A DNA stretch of 64,000 nt from Murimonas intestini (GTDB taxonomy: Bacteria; Bacillota; Clostridia; Lachnospirales; Lachnospiraceae). Made by a program: the position numbers and the translations under genes. Below, in pieces: positions 7,057 through 15,600 of the stretch. The stretch covers positions 62,001-126,000 of the forward strand of contig QGGY01000007.1 of assembly GCA_003148945.1 (NCBI GenBank), written 5' to 3'. The notes below the pieces were generated by a model. That model was not told where the DNA came from. It ran no database searches and was given only the letters and a program-made list of their open reading frames with translations. The first letter of the stretch is position 1, and each line of letters begins with the position of its first letter.

Positions 7057-9399
7057 CTACTCAGAGAGGTAGAGGTTGACCTTCTGAACCACATTTTTTG
7101 CGGCATCCTTCGGGCTTATCCCCTCTTCAAGACATCTCTGTGCCTGTTCCAGTACCGCCTCTTTTACTACAGTGTCAGTGACTGCAGGTATTTTCAGTGA
7201 TTCAGCCCATGTTTTCAGCGCCTGCCTCTTTTCTTCAGAAGGCAGCTCTATGCTGAGATTCAGATCCATTCCATCATCGCTCGAGATAGTTATCCCCTCA
7301 CTTTTACCTTCCGGCGGCTCTTCAGCCAGGATCTTGTCAAAGGCCGCTCTGTTGACAGGAAAACCTTCTCCCTGAGAAACACTCTGTCCCTCTGTTCCCA
7401 GCATATATTCCAGAAGCCCCACGGCTTCTTCCCTGTGTGTGCTCTTACTGCTGACGCCGGCTACTGAAAGAGGTATAAATACATCGGCAGCCTGGCCGTT
7501 CATCTTGTTCTCAGACGTATTTCCGGCAGACGTATCCACTGATGTGAGATATGAATAATCATGAAGCCCATACAACATGCCAGGATTCAGCAGGGCTGAC
7601 TTGGTCAGGAGTACCAGCGATTCAAGGCTGTTGGCAGTATCTGATGCCGTCCCCTGCATATTAGTTCCATATATGTTTCCGGAATTTATTTCTCTGTAAT
7701 CCTTGTCCAGAGCATACATCTGTGAAAGTCCTTCAAAAAATTCCTGAAGCAATGCCTCGTCAAGGGTTCCGTCTTCTTTCTGCCAGGCTGGTGAACATAC
7801 CCCCATAAGCCTCGCTGCCATTGACCTTGCATCCATAGTTCCCATCACGCTTGCTGCATCAGGATATTTCTCCTTAACCGCTGCCGCTGTCTCTATCAGA
7901 CTTTTAAAGTCACTGATCTTGTCAACAGATTCTGTATATCCCTGTATCACAGGAATTGCAAACCTTGTGGGCACAGCATAGTAAGTACCATCCCCCGCAA
8001 ACGCCCCCGCAATCTGTTCAAACATGCCGTCTTTTTCCTTTGCTTTTTCCACCACTTCACTGATGTCTGAAAGCAGCCCTTTTTCAATATAGGAATCTAC
8101 CGGCATACCATCCAGGATCAGCACGTCCGGCCCTTTCCCGGCCAATATATCTGTAGCCAGCGTCCTCAGCGCATCCGAAGCTGTGACAGCATCTTCTCCC
8201 GTCATGCCCAGCTGGAGTGTCGCCAGAATGTTCGGATTATCCTTCTGGAATTTAGAGAGGATCTGCCTTAATTCATTGCTGTCTCTCAGACTGTAGATCT
8301 TCAGCTCAGTCTCCGGTACAGAAGGAGTGTCCGCAGAATATACATAATGCAGCAGCTTTGGATTCCCGTTTCCATCCTCACTTGCCAGCATAAAGCTGTC
8401 GTCATCCATGGCTGCCAGGCTGATCAGTCCCAGGCTGGGATCGGAGAGCGTTGTAAGAGCGCCGTTCACTACCTGGTCGCAGACATTGCCTCCCTGCTGC
8501 CAGCTGTAGATTCCATCTGAATCTGCATAAAAATGATATCCGTCTTTTCCCTGCTCAAATAAAATATTCCCGGCGCCGCCAAAGCCGCTCCCCGCAAAAG
8601 AATTATTCAGCAGGGCTTCCTTCAGCTTCTCATCCGTCTCTTTTGTCTTGCCGCTCTCTATCTCCACTGTCAGAACATCTGACTTTGTCTGCAGAAGCAG
8701 TTCTTCCCCCAGACAGGCCATTGAATAAACATGTTCTGCGCTGTCATAATTTTGTTTTACTTCTCCTGTGCCTGTGTCGAACAGATATACCTTGCCCGCA
8801 TAGTCCAGTCCGGCAAGATCACCTGAACTTGTGTATACAAATTCATAAAGGGAATTTGACATTCCCTGCATAGCATCCTCTTCAAGTGTTTTACTCAGTG
8901 CGAGTGATATCTCCGATGCCTTTCCTTCTTTATCCAGTTTCCAGTAATGGTACTCCAGATCTTCTCCTGCTGAAATACCTGTCTGGCAAAACATTTCACC
9001 GTCAGGCGCTATAGCTATCTGCAGCACGCTTCCCTTTTCCAGTACTTCCATGGGCAAATCATAAACTTTCTCCCAGCTGCCGCCTGCGTCTTTTGTCTTC
9101 CAGGCAGACAGATTTGTTTCTGTCCGGACTGCTGTCCATATTCCTCCGTCTTCCGTCTTTTTCATATCATATATGCGGTTTGTACCTTCCGGAAGGCTTA
9201 CCTCTTCTTCCAGATACCTTCCCATACTCCCGCTGCCTCCCGCGCTGCTCTTCCCGTCACCGGAGGTTTTTTCACTTTCCTGCTGTTTTGTATCGCTCTC
9301 ACTGCCGCCGCTGCACCCTGCCAGGCCCGAGAGCGCCAGCGCTGCCGCCGCAGTCAGGCAAACAGTTCTGCTGATCAGGTTTTTGACAAATTTTCTCAT
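7057..9399 (-). CDS. Solute-binding lipoprotein with N-terminal propeller-like domain
   Basis: A 780-residue lipoprotein, nearly twice the usual length of a CUT1 binding protein. Signal peptide and lipobox are LALSGLAGC. Residues about 60-355 are beta-rich and include an Asp-box-like motif, TKDAGGSWEKVYDLP, followed by repeated short strands, as in BNR/sialidase-type beta-propellers. Residues about 365-775 look like an extracellular binding protein of the sugar type (LKIYSLRDSNELRQILSKFQ, then GKGPDVLILDGMPVDSYIEK and GDGTYYAVPTRFAIPV). GAGGTGA precedes the ATG. It is the binding partner of the two downstream permeases. The propeller may recognise a polymer or the wall; this is inference. A decayed paralogue lies directly upstream. 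Confidence 0.8.
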   Translation of the reverse strand: MRKFVKNLISRTVCLTAAAALALSGLAGCSGGSESDTKQQESEKTSGDGKSSAGGSGSMGRYLEEEVSLPEGTNRIYDMKKTEDGGIWTAVRTETNLSAWKTKDAGGSWEKVYDLPMEVLEKGSVLQIAIAPDGEMFCQTGISAGEDLEYHYWKLDKEGKASEISLALSKTLEEDAMQGMSNSLYEFVYTSSGDLAGLDYAGKVYLFDTGTGEVKQNYDSAEHVYSMACLGEELLLQTKSDVLTVEIESGKTKETDEKLKEALLNNSFAGSGFGGAGNILFEQGKDGYHFYADSDGIYSWQQGGNVCDQVVNGALTTLSDPSLGLISLAAMDDDSFMLASEDGNGNPKLLHYVYSADTPSVPETELKIYSLRDSNELRQILSKFQKDNPNILATLQLGMTGEDAVTASDALRTLATDILAGKGPDVLILDGMPVDSYIEKGLLSDISEVVEKAKEKDGMFEQIAGAFAGDGTYYAVPTRFAIPVIQGYTESVDKISDFKSLIETAAAVKEKYPDAASVMGTMDARSMAARLMGVCSPAWQKEDGTLDEALLQEFFEGLSQMYALDKDYREINSGNIYGTNMQGTASDTANSLESLVLLTKSALLNPGMLYGLHDYSYLTSVDTSAGNTSENKMNGQAADVFIPLSVAGVSSKSTHREEAVGLLEYMLGTEGQSVSQGEGFPVNRAAFDKILAEEPPEGKSEGITISSDDGMDLNLSIELPSEEKRQALKTWAESLKIPAVTDTVVKEAVLEQAQRCLEEGISPKDAAKNVVQKVNLYLSE

Positions 9400-9427
9400 A
9401 ATAATTTCACCTCATTTTATTCTGCTC

Positions 9428-10536
9428 TTATTCCGCCAGGTAAATTGATATCTGGCTTTTAATTCTTTCTGCCGCTTCGTCCAGACCTGTCTCTTCTTTT
9501 AGGTACGCTGTTCTGCCTGGCGCAGCACAGGGTCATCATACAGTGAGTAGACCGTCAGTTCCTTCCCCTGGACAGTGTCAGCGCTCTCCGAGTAAACATA
9601 ATTCTTCAGCAGGGGCTTCCCGTTTCCATCCATATACGAGACCAGGACGGATCCATCTTCTTTTGCAGCCATCCCTGTGAAATACAATTTCGGACTCCCT
9701 ATTGACGTCATACTGCCGTCAATCAATTGTTCCGCTGTGGTACCGCCAAGCCTGTAGCTGTACAGCCCCTTCCTGCTGCAGTAAAATAATCCTTTCCCAT
9801 CAGGTTGGGAGGCTATCAAAGAATTTCTGGCCCCTGATATTCCAGGCTGCTGCTTATTCTCTTTGACAAGACTGATAAGGACCTCATCTGTCTGAAGGCT
9901 GCTGCCCTTCTTATCATATAATTGGGCGCTGTTAACACTCTGCACCAGGATCTGCTCCCCAATACATGCAATCCCTGTCCTCTGTCCGTCATCCGCCGGA
10001 ATAATATTTACTGACGTGTCTGCTGCCATATCTACCATCATAATGTTCTCTTCTACATCAACGGCCGCCACGTCCTTCTCTCCCGAAAACATAACAGATG
10101 TAATTACAGCCTGCCCCACTTCAACCGGGCCGCTTTCCCTGTCACCTGTCAGGATCTCCACATTTGCATTCTGTCCGTCCATGTATGCAGCGGCGATATC
10201 GCCCGTACTGCTCACAGCGGCGCAGGATATGCCGCCAGTGATTTTCCTGGCCTTTTCCTCACTTATTTCAGAACATGCCTGCCATGACCTTCCTCCATCG
10301 GCTGAATCATATACGCCGGTATCCGCTACCATTCTCACATTCTGCCCGCCTGTACCGGCCAGATCCATAATTCTTCCTATTTCATCAGGCAGGCTGCACT
10401 CTTCTTCCACATACCTCCCTTTTGTGGTTTCTGCTTCATTCGAGTCTTTATTATTCTGTCCCTCACCCCCACTGCATCCAGTCATTATACCAACGGCTGC
10501 CGCAAGCAGCCCGGCCAGCACCCATTTTTCTTTCAT
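9428..10536 (-). pseudogene. Decayed paralogue of propeller/solute-binding lipoprotein, internal deletion
   Basis: The open frame (345 codons from 10536, GGAGG six bases before ATG) encodes a lipoprotein signal (IMTGC), an Asp-box motif (DSADGGRSWQ) and a propeller-like half clearly related to residues 1-370 of the downstream neighbour: GRYVEEECSLP against GRYLEEEVSLP, and DGNGKPLLKNYVYS against DGNGNPKLLHYVYS. It stops at 9499, right where the binding domain should begin (ELTVYSLYDDPVLRQ). In another frame, bases 9430-9505 encode YLKEETGLDEAAERIKSQIS then IYLAE and a stop, matching the neighbour's last 25 residues without gaps. About 1.2 kb encoding the binding domain is therefore gone, with a frameshift at the scar. 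The propeller half could still be made as a secreted lipoprotein. Confidence 0.82.
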
Positions 10537-10935
10537 AGTCTTCCTCCCGCAACGGCTTCATCCTCACCCAGTTCCTGCATACATCAATCCGGCACATACT
10601 CAAGTCCGGGCACTGCTCTCTGATCATGGCTGTGAATATTTTCAAACCATTGTCATCATCTTATCACCCTTTCCTCTAAGTTTTCTCTAAAATCAAAAAT
10701 TTCGGGCCAAAAAATAAATTTCAGAGATTTATCCAAATTCACACTTCATAAGATTCCTTATTTCTATGAACTTTTCCCCTATCCTGCGGACCGGAAAATC
10801 ATGTATAATAGCTGCATTAGCTGTGAATCAAAAACCCCGCCGCAGGAAATGGGGCATCAAATCTGCAGCGACGCAGGCAATGGGCATCAAATTTGCAGCG
10901 CTGCAGGCAGCGGGGGCATCTAGGAGGAGGGTATT
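10537..10935. promoter_or_regulatory. Divergent intergenic region between lipoprotein and two-component genes
   Basis: 399 bases with no gene. A TATAAT at 10804-10809 is a plausible plus-strand -10 for the response regulator; its -35 is poor. The first half is AT-rich with T-runs and probably holds the minus-strand lipoprotein promoter and regulator sites, but no clean consensus was found. The last 70 bases before the regulator hold a 30-bp tandem repeat, listed separately. Confidence 0.45.
10851..10920 (+). repeat. Two and a third copies of a 30-bp repeat in the regulator leader
   Basis: Units 10851-10880 and 10881-10910 share GGCATCAAAT, TGCAGCG and GCAGGCA; a 10-base third copy, ending GGGGCATC, runs to 10920 just before the TAGGAGGAGG ribosome binding site. 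The repeat lies in the untranslated leader of the response regulator. Confidence 0.75.
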
Positions 10936-11619
10936 ATGAGGGTACTGATTATTGAGGATGATGAAAAGCTCTGTGAGTCTTTAAGCTTTCAGTTAGAAAA
11001 AGAAAAGATAAATGTTGACGTCTGCCATGACGGCGAGGATGGCCTTCACTTCATTCGTGAACAGGCCCACGATGTGATACTTTTAGACAGGATGATACCT
11101 CTGATAGACGGGCTGCGGGTCCTGGGGACTATGAGGGCGGAACATATCAACACTCCCGTGATCCTGGTAACTGCCCTGGGAGAATTAAATGACAGGATAA
11201 CGGGACTGGACTGCGGGGCTGACGACTATATCGTAAAACCATTCGCATTCCAGGAGCTGATGGCAAGGATCCGCAGCATCTGCCGCCGCCCCCGCACCTG
11301 GGAGAGCAGCAGCCAGCTGACTTTCGGGGATATCCTTTATGACGCCGCCAGCAATCAGCTCTTCAGATCTGGAAACTGCATATGCACGCTGTCTAAAAGG
11401 GAAGGGACTCTCCTGGAACTCTTTCTTCGCAATCCCGGCCAGATACTTCCCAGGAATACAATACTCACAAAGGTGTGGGGGCCTGATGCCGGAGTGGAGG
11501 ATGGCAATCTTGACAATTATATACATTTTATAAGAAGACGCTTAAAACAGGCAGGAAGCACCCTGAGCCTGAAGACTGTCCGGGGCGTTGGCTACTGCCT
11601 GGAGGAAGGGGATGTTTAA
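10936..11619 (+). CDS. OmpR/PhoB-family response regulator
   Basis: 227 residues: an N-terminal receiver (1-115) and a C-terminal winged helix DNA-binding domain (about 125-225). The acidic pocket IIEDDE, the phospho-acceptor Asp51 in ILLDRMIP, Thr79 and Lys101 in YIVKPF are all in place. The wing region reads NYIHFIRRRLKQ and TVRGVGYCLE, typical of the family. AGGAGG precedes the ATG. The partner kinase gene starts eight bases before this stop codon. Being divergent from the transporter/adaptor operon, the pair probably regulates it, which is inference from position. Confidence 0.93.
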   Translation: MRVLIIEDDEKLCESLSFQLEKEKINVDVCHDGEDGLHFIREQAHDVILLDRMIPLIDGLRVLGTMRAEHINTPVILVTALGELNDRITGLDCGADDYIVKPFAFQELMARIRSICRRPRTWESSSQLTFGDILYDAASNQLFRSGNCICTLSKREGTLLELFLRNPGQILPRNTILTKVWGPDAGVEDGNLDNYIHFIRRRLKQAGSTLSLKTVRGVGYCLEEGDV

Positions 11620-12934
11620 AAAACTTCACAGGCAGATGACATTTTTCTGCACCCTTATCACCAGCCTGATCCTCATTTCCATGACATGTCTCTGCCTTCT
11701 GATCGCAGAGCGTAATACGAAGGAGAGGAGCTATATATCCTTTTCAGATAATCTGACTTCTATCTTCTCATATTTTGAAGAACAGAATGTGATCTCCCAT
11801 CAGTGGCTTCTGCAGATGGAAAGCACATATCATCTGAAAATGCATATCCTGGACAATGGTAATCCTCTCTTTTCCCAGCGCCTGGGCAGCAGTGACGAGT
11901 ATCCCCCAGAACTTTTTGAACAGGCCAGAGACATAGCTTACAGGAAATACGGGATCGACAGCAGTGACCTGTCCTACAGAGAGCTGTCCTATAACCATGC
12001 TGAATTCAAGATGCACGGAGAAGATTCCGGTGAATACTACGCCTCCGTTGCCCTCATACCAAAGAAAAACGGAGTCCTGAATGTCACAGCCCTCTATTCT
12101 CTGGACGCCCAGGAAAAAGAGCTGCGGCACCAGCGCCTGCTGTTTGCCTCCATAGACGTATTGGCCGTTCTGCTGCTGTTCCTCTTTTCCTGGCACTTCA
12201 CCAAGAGGATGATAAAACCTATAAGAGAGAGCCGGGAAAGGCAGTCTCAGTTCATCGCCGCTGCTTCCCATGAGCTGCGCTCTCCGCTGACAGTCATCCT
12301 CTCCAGCCTCTCCGCTATGAAGATGGCTGATAAAGAGCAGGCCGAGGCCTTTTCTGACACAATACAGGCTGAGGGACAGCGTATGTCACGCCTGATCGGG
12401 GATATGTTAAGCCTTGCCAATGCTGACAACCGCAGCTGGAGCATACATGCTTCCAACGTGGAACCTGACACCCTGCTGCTGCAGACATATGAGAAATTCG
12501 AGAGCCTGGCCAGCCAAAAAGGGCTCAGGCTGTCTGTAAATATCCCGGATGAGGACTGCCCTGCATGTTCTATGGACGGGGAGCGTATTGCCCAGGTCCT
12601 CTCCATCCTTATAGATAATGCAATGAGCTATACTCCAAAAGGCGGGCAGATCACTCTCAGCCTGGCCCGCTCATGTTCAAAGCTCAGCTATACTGTGGCC
12701 GACAACGGACCCGGTATTCCAGATGACCAGAAGGAGGCTGTATTTGAGCGTTTCTACAGGACAGATAAGTCCCATAAAAGTAAATCTCATTTTGGACTTG
12801 GCCTATGTATTGCCCAGGAGATCGTCAAACTGCACAAGGGCAGGATACAGGTAAAGGACACGCCGGGCGGCGGCGCCACCTTCACAGTCGTACTGCCTGT
12901 TCAAAATACTTTCACAAATTGTTCAAGCACATAA
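11612..12934 (+). CDS. Sensor histidine kinase of the OmpR-type pair
   Basis: A 440-residue membrane kinase. Helices near residues 10-32 and 178-196 flank an extracytoplasmic sensor domain of about 145 residues with no recognised fold. The dimerisation domain carries His220 in AAASHELRSPLTVIL. The ATP-binding domain shows the N box (NAMSYTPKGG), G1 (DNGPGIPDD) and G2 (FGLGLCIA). The open frame reaches 11588, but GGAGG six bases before the ATG at 11612 fixes the start, giving an eight-base overlap with the regulator gene and translational coupling. The signal sensed is unknown. Confidence 0.92.
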   Translation: MFKKLHRQMTFFCTLITSLILISMTCLCLLIAERNTKERSYISFSDNLTSIFSYFEEQNVISHQWLLQMESTYHLKMHILDNGNPLFSQRLGSSDEYPPELFEQARDIAYRKYGIDSSDLSYRELSYNHAEFKMHGEDSGEYYASVALIPKKNGVLNVTALYSLDAQEKELRHQRLLFASIDVLAVLLLFLFSWHFTKRMIKPIRESRERQSQFIAAASHELRSPLTVILSSLSAMKMADKEQAEAFSDTIQAEGQRMSRLIGDMLSLANADNRSWSIHASNVEPDTLLLQTYEKFESLASQKGLRLSVNIPDEDCPACSMDGERIAQVLSILIDNAMSYTPKGGQITLSLARSCSKLSYTVADNGPGIPDDQKEAVFERFYRTDKSHKSKSHFGLGLCIAQEIVKLHKGRIQVKDTPGGGATFTVVLPVQNTFTNCSST

Positions 12935-12970
12935 CACACTCTTGTCACAATTCTGCTTTATAGTATATAT

Positions 12971-13076
12971 TGTACGAAAGGTACAAAGCAAGCAACACTG
13001 ATAATATACTTTTTCATAATCCGCCAGCATCCTGCGAGGGTGCTGGCTCTCCCTCCGTTTAGGGGGTTTTTTTATA
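12971..13076 (+). ncRNA. Putative structured small RNA, copy A
   Basis: A compact unit after the kinase gene. In order: a 5' hairpin TGTAC-gaaag-GTACA (12971-12985), an unpaired A-rich linker, CTTTTTCATAATCC, a hairpin GCCAGCATCC-tgcga-GGGTGCTGGC, then TCTCCCTCC, a loop, AGGGGG and a T7 run forming an intrinsic terminator. A -10-like TATAGT (12959-12964) would start the RNA at the first hairpin. A second unit at 15814-15909 has the same architecture with covarying stems. Its 3' end overlaps the stop codon of the convergent lysR-type gene. It could instead be only an elaborate terminator, but the conserved promoter-side sequence argues for its own transcript. I do not recognise the family. Confidence 0.6.
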
Positions 13077-13932
13077 CCATATCCAGAAAATCCGCCACAT
13101 GTTTTTCCTTCGCCCTTTTTTCCAGGGCCATCACATAGCTTTTGATCTCAGGAGCTTCGAAATCCAGAAGCGGTATCTCTAAAAGCTTTCCCCCGTCCAG
13201 ATATTCTTTTACAAAGCTTCGCGGCAGAAAGGTGTAGCCGATGCCGTCCAGCAGATACGGGAGCAGCTTTGTGCTCTTGTCTATCTCAAAGGGAAACGGA
13301 TAGTTCTTCGGAAAAATCTCCCTGATAGATACGGCGCCCTCCTGGATCACAAAATCACAGTACAGATAATAGATGCCGCAGAGCTCTTCCCTTCTGATCC
13401 CCTTCTCAAACTCCCTGTTAGCCGCGCCGGTCACCAGCACCAGCTCATCCGTTTTAAAGAGCCTGCTGACGCACCCCTTTTTCTTTGATCCGAGAAAAGT
13501 AAAAATCACATCCAGAGTCCCGTCCTGCAGCATCCTGTAGAGCACATTTGAATGGTCCACGATCACTTTGACTGCTATCTGGGAATGGCTCTTCAGATAT
13601 TCTGAAAGAACAGGCAGCATATGGCAGTCATAGACAGTATTCACTGACCCGATACGCAGGCTGCACGAATAATCCGGAAAATGCTGCAGCCCTGATACGG
13701 CGGAATTCTCCAGTTCCACTATACGCCGGGCATAAGACAGGAAATATTTCCCCTCCTCAGTCAGCTCCACCCCTCTTTTCTTTCTCACAAAAAGGACTTT
13801 TCCTATCTCCTTCTCCAGTTCCATGATCCTGTTAGTCACAGTAGACTGTGCCACAAAGCACTGGTCCGCAGTCTGCGTAAAATTTTTCAGCTCTGCCAGT
13901 ACCAGAAATGTTTTCAGATTCTCAGTATCCAT
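13072..13932 (-). CDS. LysR-family regulator, likely of the divergent lysA
   Basis: 286 residues with an N-terminal winged helix-turn-helix (TFLVLAELKNFTQTADQCFV, AQSTVTNRIMELEKEIGKVL) and a C-terminal effector-binding domain starting near residue 90 (LRIGSVNTVYDCHMLP). It is transcribed away from a diaminopimelate decarboxylase gene, the classical lysR-lysA arrangement in which the regulator senses diaminopimelate or lysine and controls lysA. That role is inferred from position. Its 3' end meets the tail of the putative small RNA. Confidence 0.88.
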   Translation of the reverse strand: MDTENLKTFLVLAELKNFTQTADQCFVAQSTVTNRIMELEKEIGKVLFVRKKRGVELTEEGKYFLSYARRIVELENSAVSGLQHFPDYSCSLRIGSVNTVYDCHMLPVLSEYLKSHSQIAVKVIVDHSNVLYRMLQDGTLDVIFTFLGSKKKGCVSRLFKTDELVLVTGAANREFEKGIRREELCGIYYLYCDFVIQEGAVSIREIFPKNYPFPFEIDKSTKLLPYLLDGIGYTFLPRSFVKEYLDGGKLLEIPLLDFEAPEIKSYVMALEKRAKEKHVADFLDMV

Positions 13933-14290
13933 CTGTATTCTCCTTTTATCTCAGCCCCGCATCATTATTATATGACAATTTAAATTTTCGATTATATCAA
14001 TCATTAATATTCATTATACAAATTATAAATTCGGTTCTATAATAAGTCAAGACAGACTGCCGCAGTCAAATTTTCGTAACAGTTCAGCCTTCCACTGTTC
14101 CGCGAGGTGTTTTCGTGCAAAATGCACGAAAATCCCAAGAGCTGCAGCGCCAAAATGCTGTTTACAGCATTTTGTGTGCATCGCGGAGCGTTGTTATAGG
14201 TCAGACGGCTGCCGAATGGCAGATGGCTGAACTGTAACAAATTTTCTGCCGGCGGAAAGTCCGGGATATGAATACCAAGGAGGCATTTTC
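13933..14290. promoter_or_regulatory. lysR-lysA intergenic region
   Basis: 358 bases. The lysR-proximal half is very AT-rich and should contain the LysR-type binding sites. TATACA (14015-14020), a 17-base spacer and TATAAT (14038-14043) make a good plus-strand promoter for lysA. The remainder is taken up by a 163-bp mobile element (14076-14238), so the lysA transcript should begin with that element as a structured leader. Confidence 0.6.
14076..14238. mobile_element. MITE-like element, copy 1, with 8-bp target duplication
   Basis: Flanked on both sides by the direct repeat AAATTTTC (14068-14075 and 14239-14246). The ends form an inverted repeat: GTAACAGTTCAGCC at the left, GGCTGAACTGTAAC at the right. 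Inside are two perfect hairpins, TTTTCGTGCA/TGCACGAAAA (14110-14132) and CAAAATGCTG/CAGCATTTTG (14151-14174), enclosed by CCGCGA and TCGCGG. It has no coding capacity, so a transposase must act in trans. It sits in the 5' leader of lysA. It shares motifs such as GCTGCAGCGC with the copy at 18815-18957. Confidence 0.88.
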
Positions 14291-15595
14291 ATGCAGAAAA
14301 TATATACAAAGGTAACTGATGAAATGAATTTTTATGAGGGAAACGATCCGACAGCCCTTGCAAAGGAGTACGGCACCCCTCTTTATGTCTATAATGAAAG
14401 GATTTTGCGCACCAGATGCCGGGAACTGAAGAATCTGGTGACTTACCCAAATTTCGTGGCTGATTTTTCAGCCAAGGCAAACAGCAATCTGGCTTTCCTG
14501 CAGATCGTAAGATCTGAAGGACTGGAAGTGGATGCCATGTCACCCGGTGAGATCTATATTGAAAAAGCTGCCGGCTTTAAATCTGATGAGATTTTCTATA
14601 TCTGTAATAATGTATCAGAGGAGGAGATGCAGTACGCTGTCTCAGAAGGAGTACTTGTAAGTGTCGATTCCATAAGCCAGCTGGAACAGTACGGACGCCT
14701 GGCCCCAAATACCAGGGTAGCTGTCCGTTTTAACCCCGGAGTCGGAGCAGGCCATCATGACAAGGTAGTCACAGCGGGGAAAAAGACGAAGTTCGGCGTG
14801 GATCCGTCCTGTATTCCTCTTGTAAAAGAAATACTGAAAAAATATAACCTGACACTGGCAGGAATCAACCAGCATATCGGCTCCCTCTTTATGACAGGTG
14901 AGGCATTCCTCTCCAGCATCCACTCCCTGTTTGACATCGCTAGGCAGTTCCCTGATCTGGAGTTCATCGACCTGGGCGGCGGATTCGGCATCCCTTACCA
15001 CAAAGAGACAGATGAAGCCCGTCTTGACCTGAAATCCCTGGGAACAGAGCTTGACAAGGAGCTCTATGCTTTTGCAGAAGAATATGGACGTCAGGTCAAG
15101 TTCCGCATAGAGCCGGGCCGCTATATCAGCGCCGAGTGCTGTGTACTTCTGGGCCAGGTCCATTCTGTCAAAGAAAACAGCGGGATCACTTATGCAGGAT
15201 GTGACGTAGGCTTCAATGTCCTGGCAAGGCCTGTAATGTATGATTCTTACCACGGAATAGAGATCTACCGCAGTAACGATGCTGCTGCACAGAACGGGGC
15301 TGACAAGACTCACAGCACAGGGGACGGACATGATAACAACCTGCAGCCTGTGACAGTCGTGGGAAATATCTGCGAGAGTGGTGACATCCTGGCAAAAGAC
15401 AGGATGCTGCCCCCCGTCATGGAAAAGGATATCCTGGGGATCCTTGATGCAGGCGCATACGGATTTACAATGAGCTCCAATTACAACAACCGCCTCCGCC
15501 CGGCAGAGGTACTCATCAGAGAAAGTGGTGAGGCAGTGCTCATAAGGGAGCGTGATACCTTAGAGGATTTGAAGAGGCATATGATTTCTATATAA
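14291..15595 (+). CDS. lysA: Diaminopimelate decarboxylase
   Basis: A 434-residue PLP enzyme of the alanine racemase-like fold III that decarboxylates meso-diaminopimelate to L-lysine. PLP lysine is Lys62 in DFSAKANSN. Other landmarks are QHIGS, the phosphate-binding GGGFGIPY, EPGRY, CESGD (the active-site Cys donated across the dimer) and DAGAYGF. A polar insertion, about residues 326-350 (SNDAAAQNGADKTHSTGDGH), is not usual in the family. AAGGAGG precedes the ATG by seven bases. It is divergent from the LysR gene. Ornithine/arginine decarboxylases share the fold, but CESGD and the context favour lysA. Confidence 0.88.
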   Translation: MQKIYTKVTDEMNFYEGNDPTALAKEYGTPLYVYNERILRTRCRELKNLVTYPNFVADFSAKANSNLAFLQIVRSEGLEVDAMSPGEIYIEKAAGFKSDEIFYICNNVSEEEMQYAVSEGVLVSVDSISQLEQYGRLAPNTRVAVRFNPGVGAGHHDKVVTAGKKTKFGVDPSCIPLVKEILKKYNLTLAGINQHIGSLFMTGEAFLSSIHSLFDIARQFPDLEFIDLGGGFGIPYHKETDEARLDLKSLGTELDKELYAFAEEYGRQVKFRIEPGRYISAECCVLLGQVHSVKENSGITYAGCDVGFNVLARPVMYDSYHGIEIYRSNDAAAQNGADKTHSTGDGHDNNLQPVTVVGNICESGDILAKDRMLPPVMEKDILGILDAGAYGFTMSSNYNNRLRPAEVLIRESGEAVLIRERDTLEDLKRHMISI

Positions 15596-15600
15596 ATATA

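Noticed and set aside
12935-13076. The hairpins after the kinase gene as a simple terminator only
   Set aside because: The extra 5' hairpin, linker and -10-like sequence recur in a second copy after lysA, where a separate terminator already exists. A terminator alone does not explain them.
14037-14240. 67-codon minus-strand frame within the lysR-lysA spacer
   Set aside because: It lies almost entirely in the non-coding mobile element and has no ribosome binding site.
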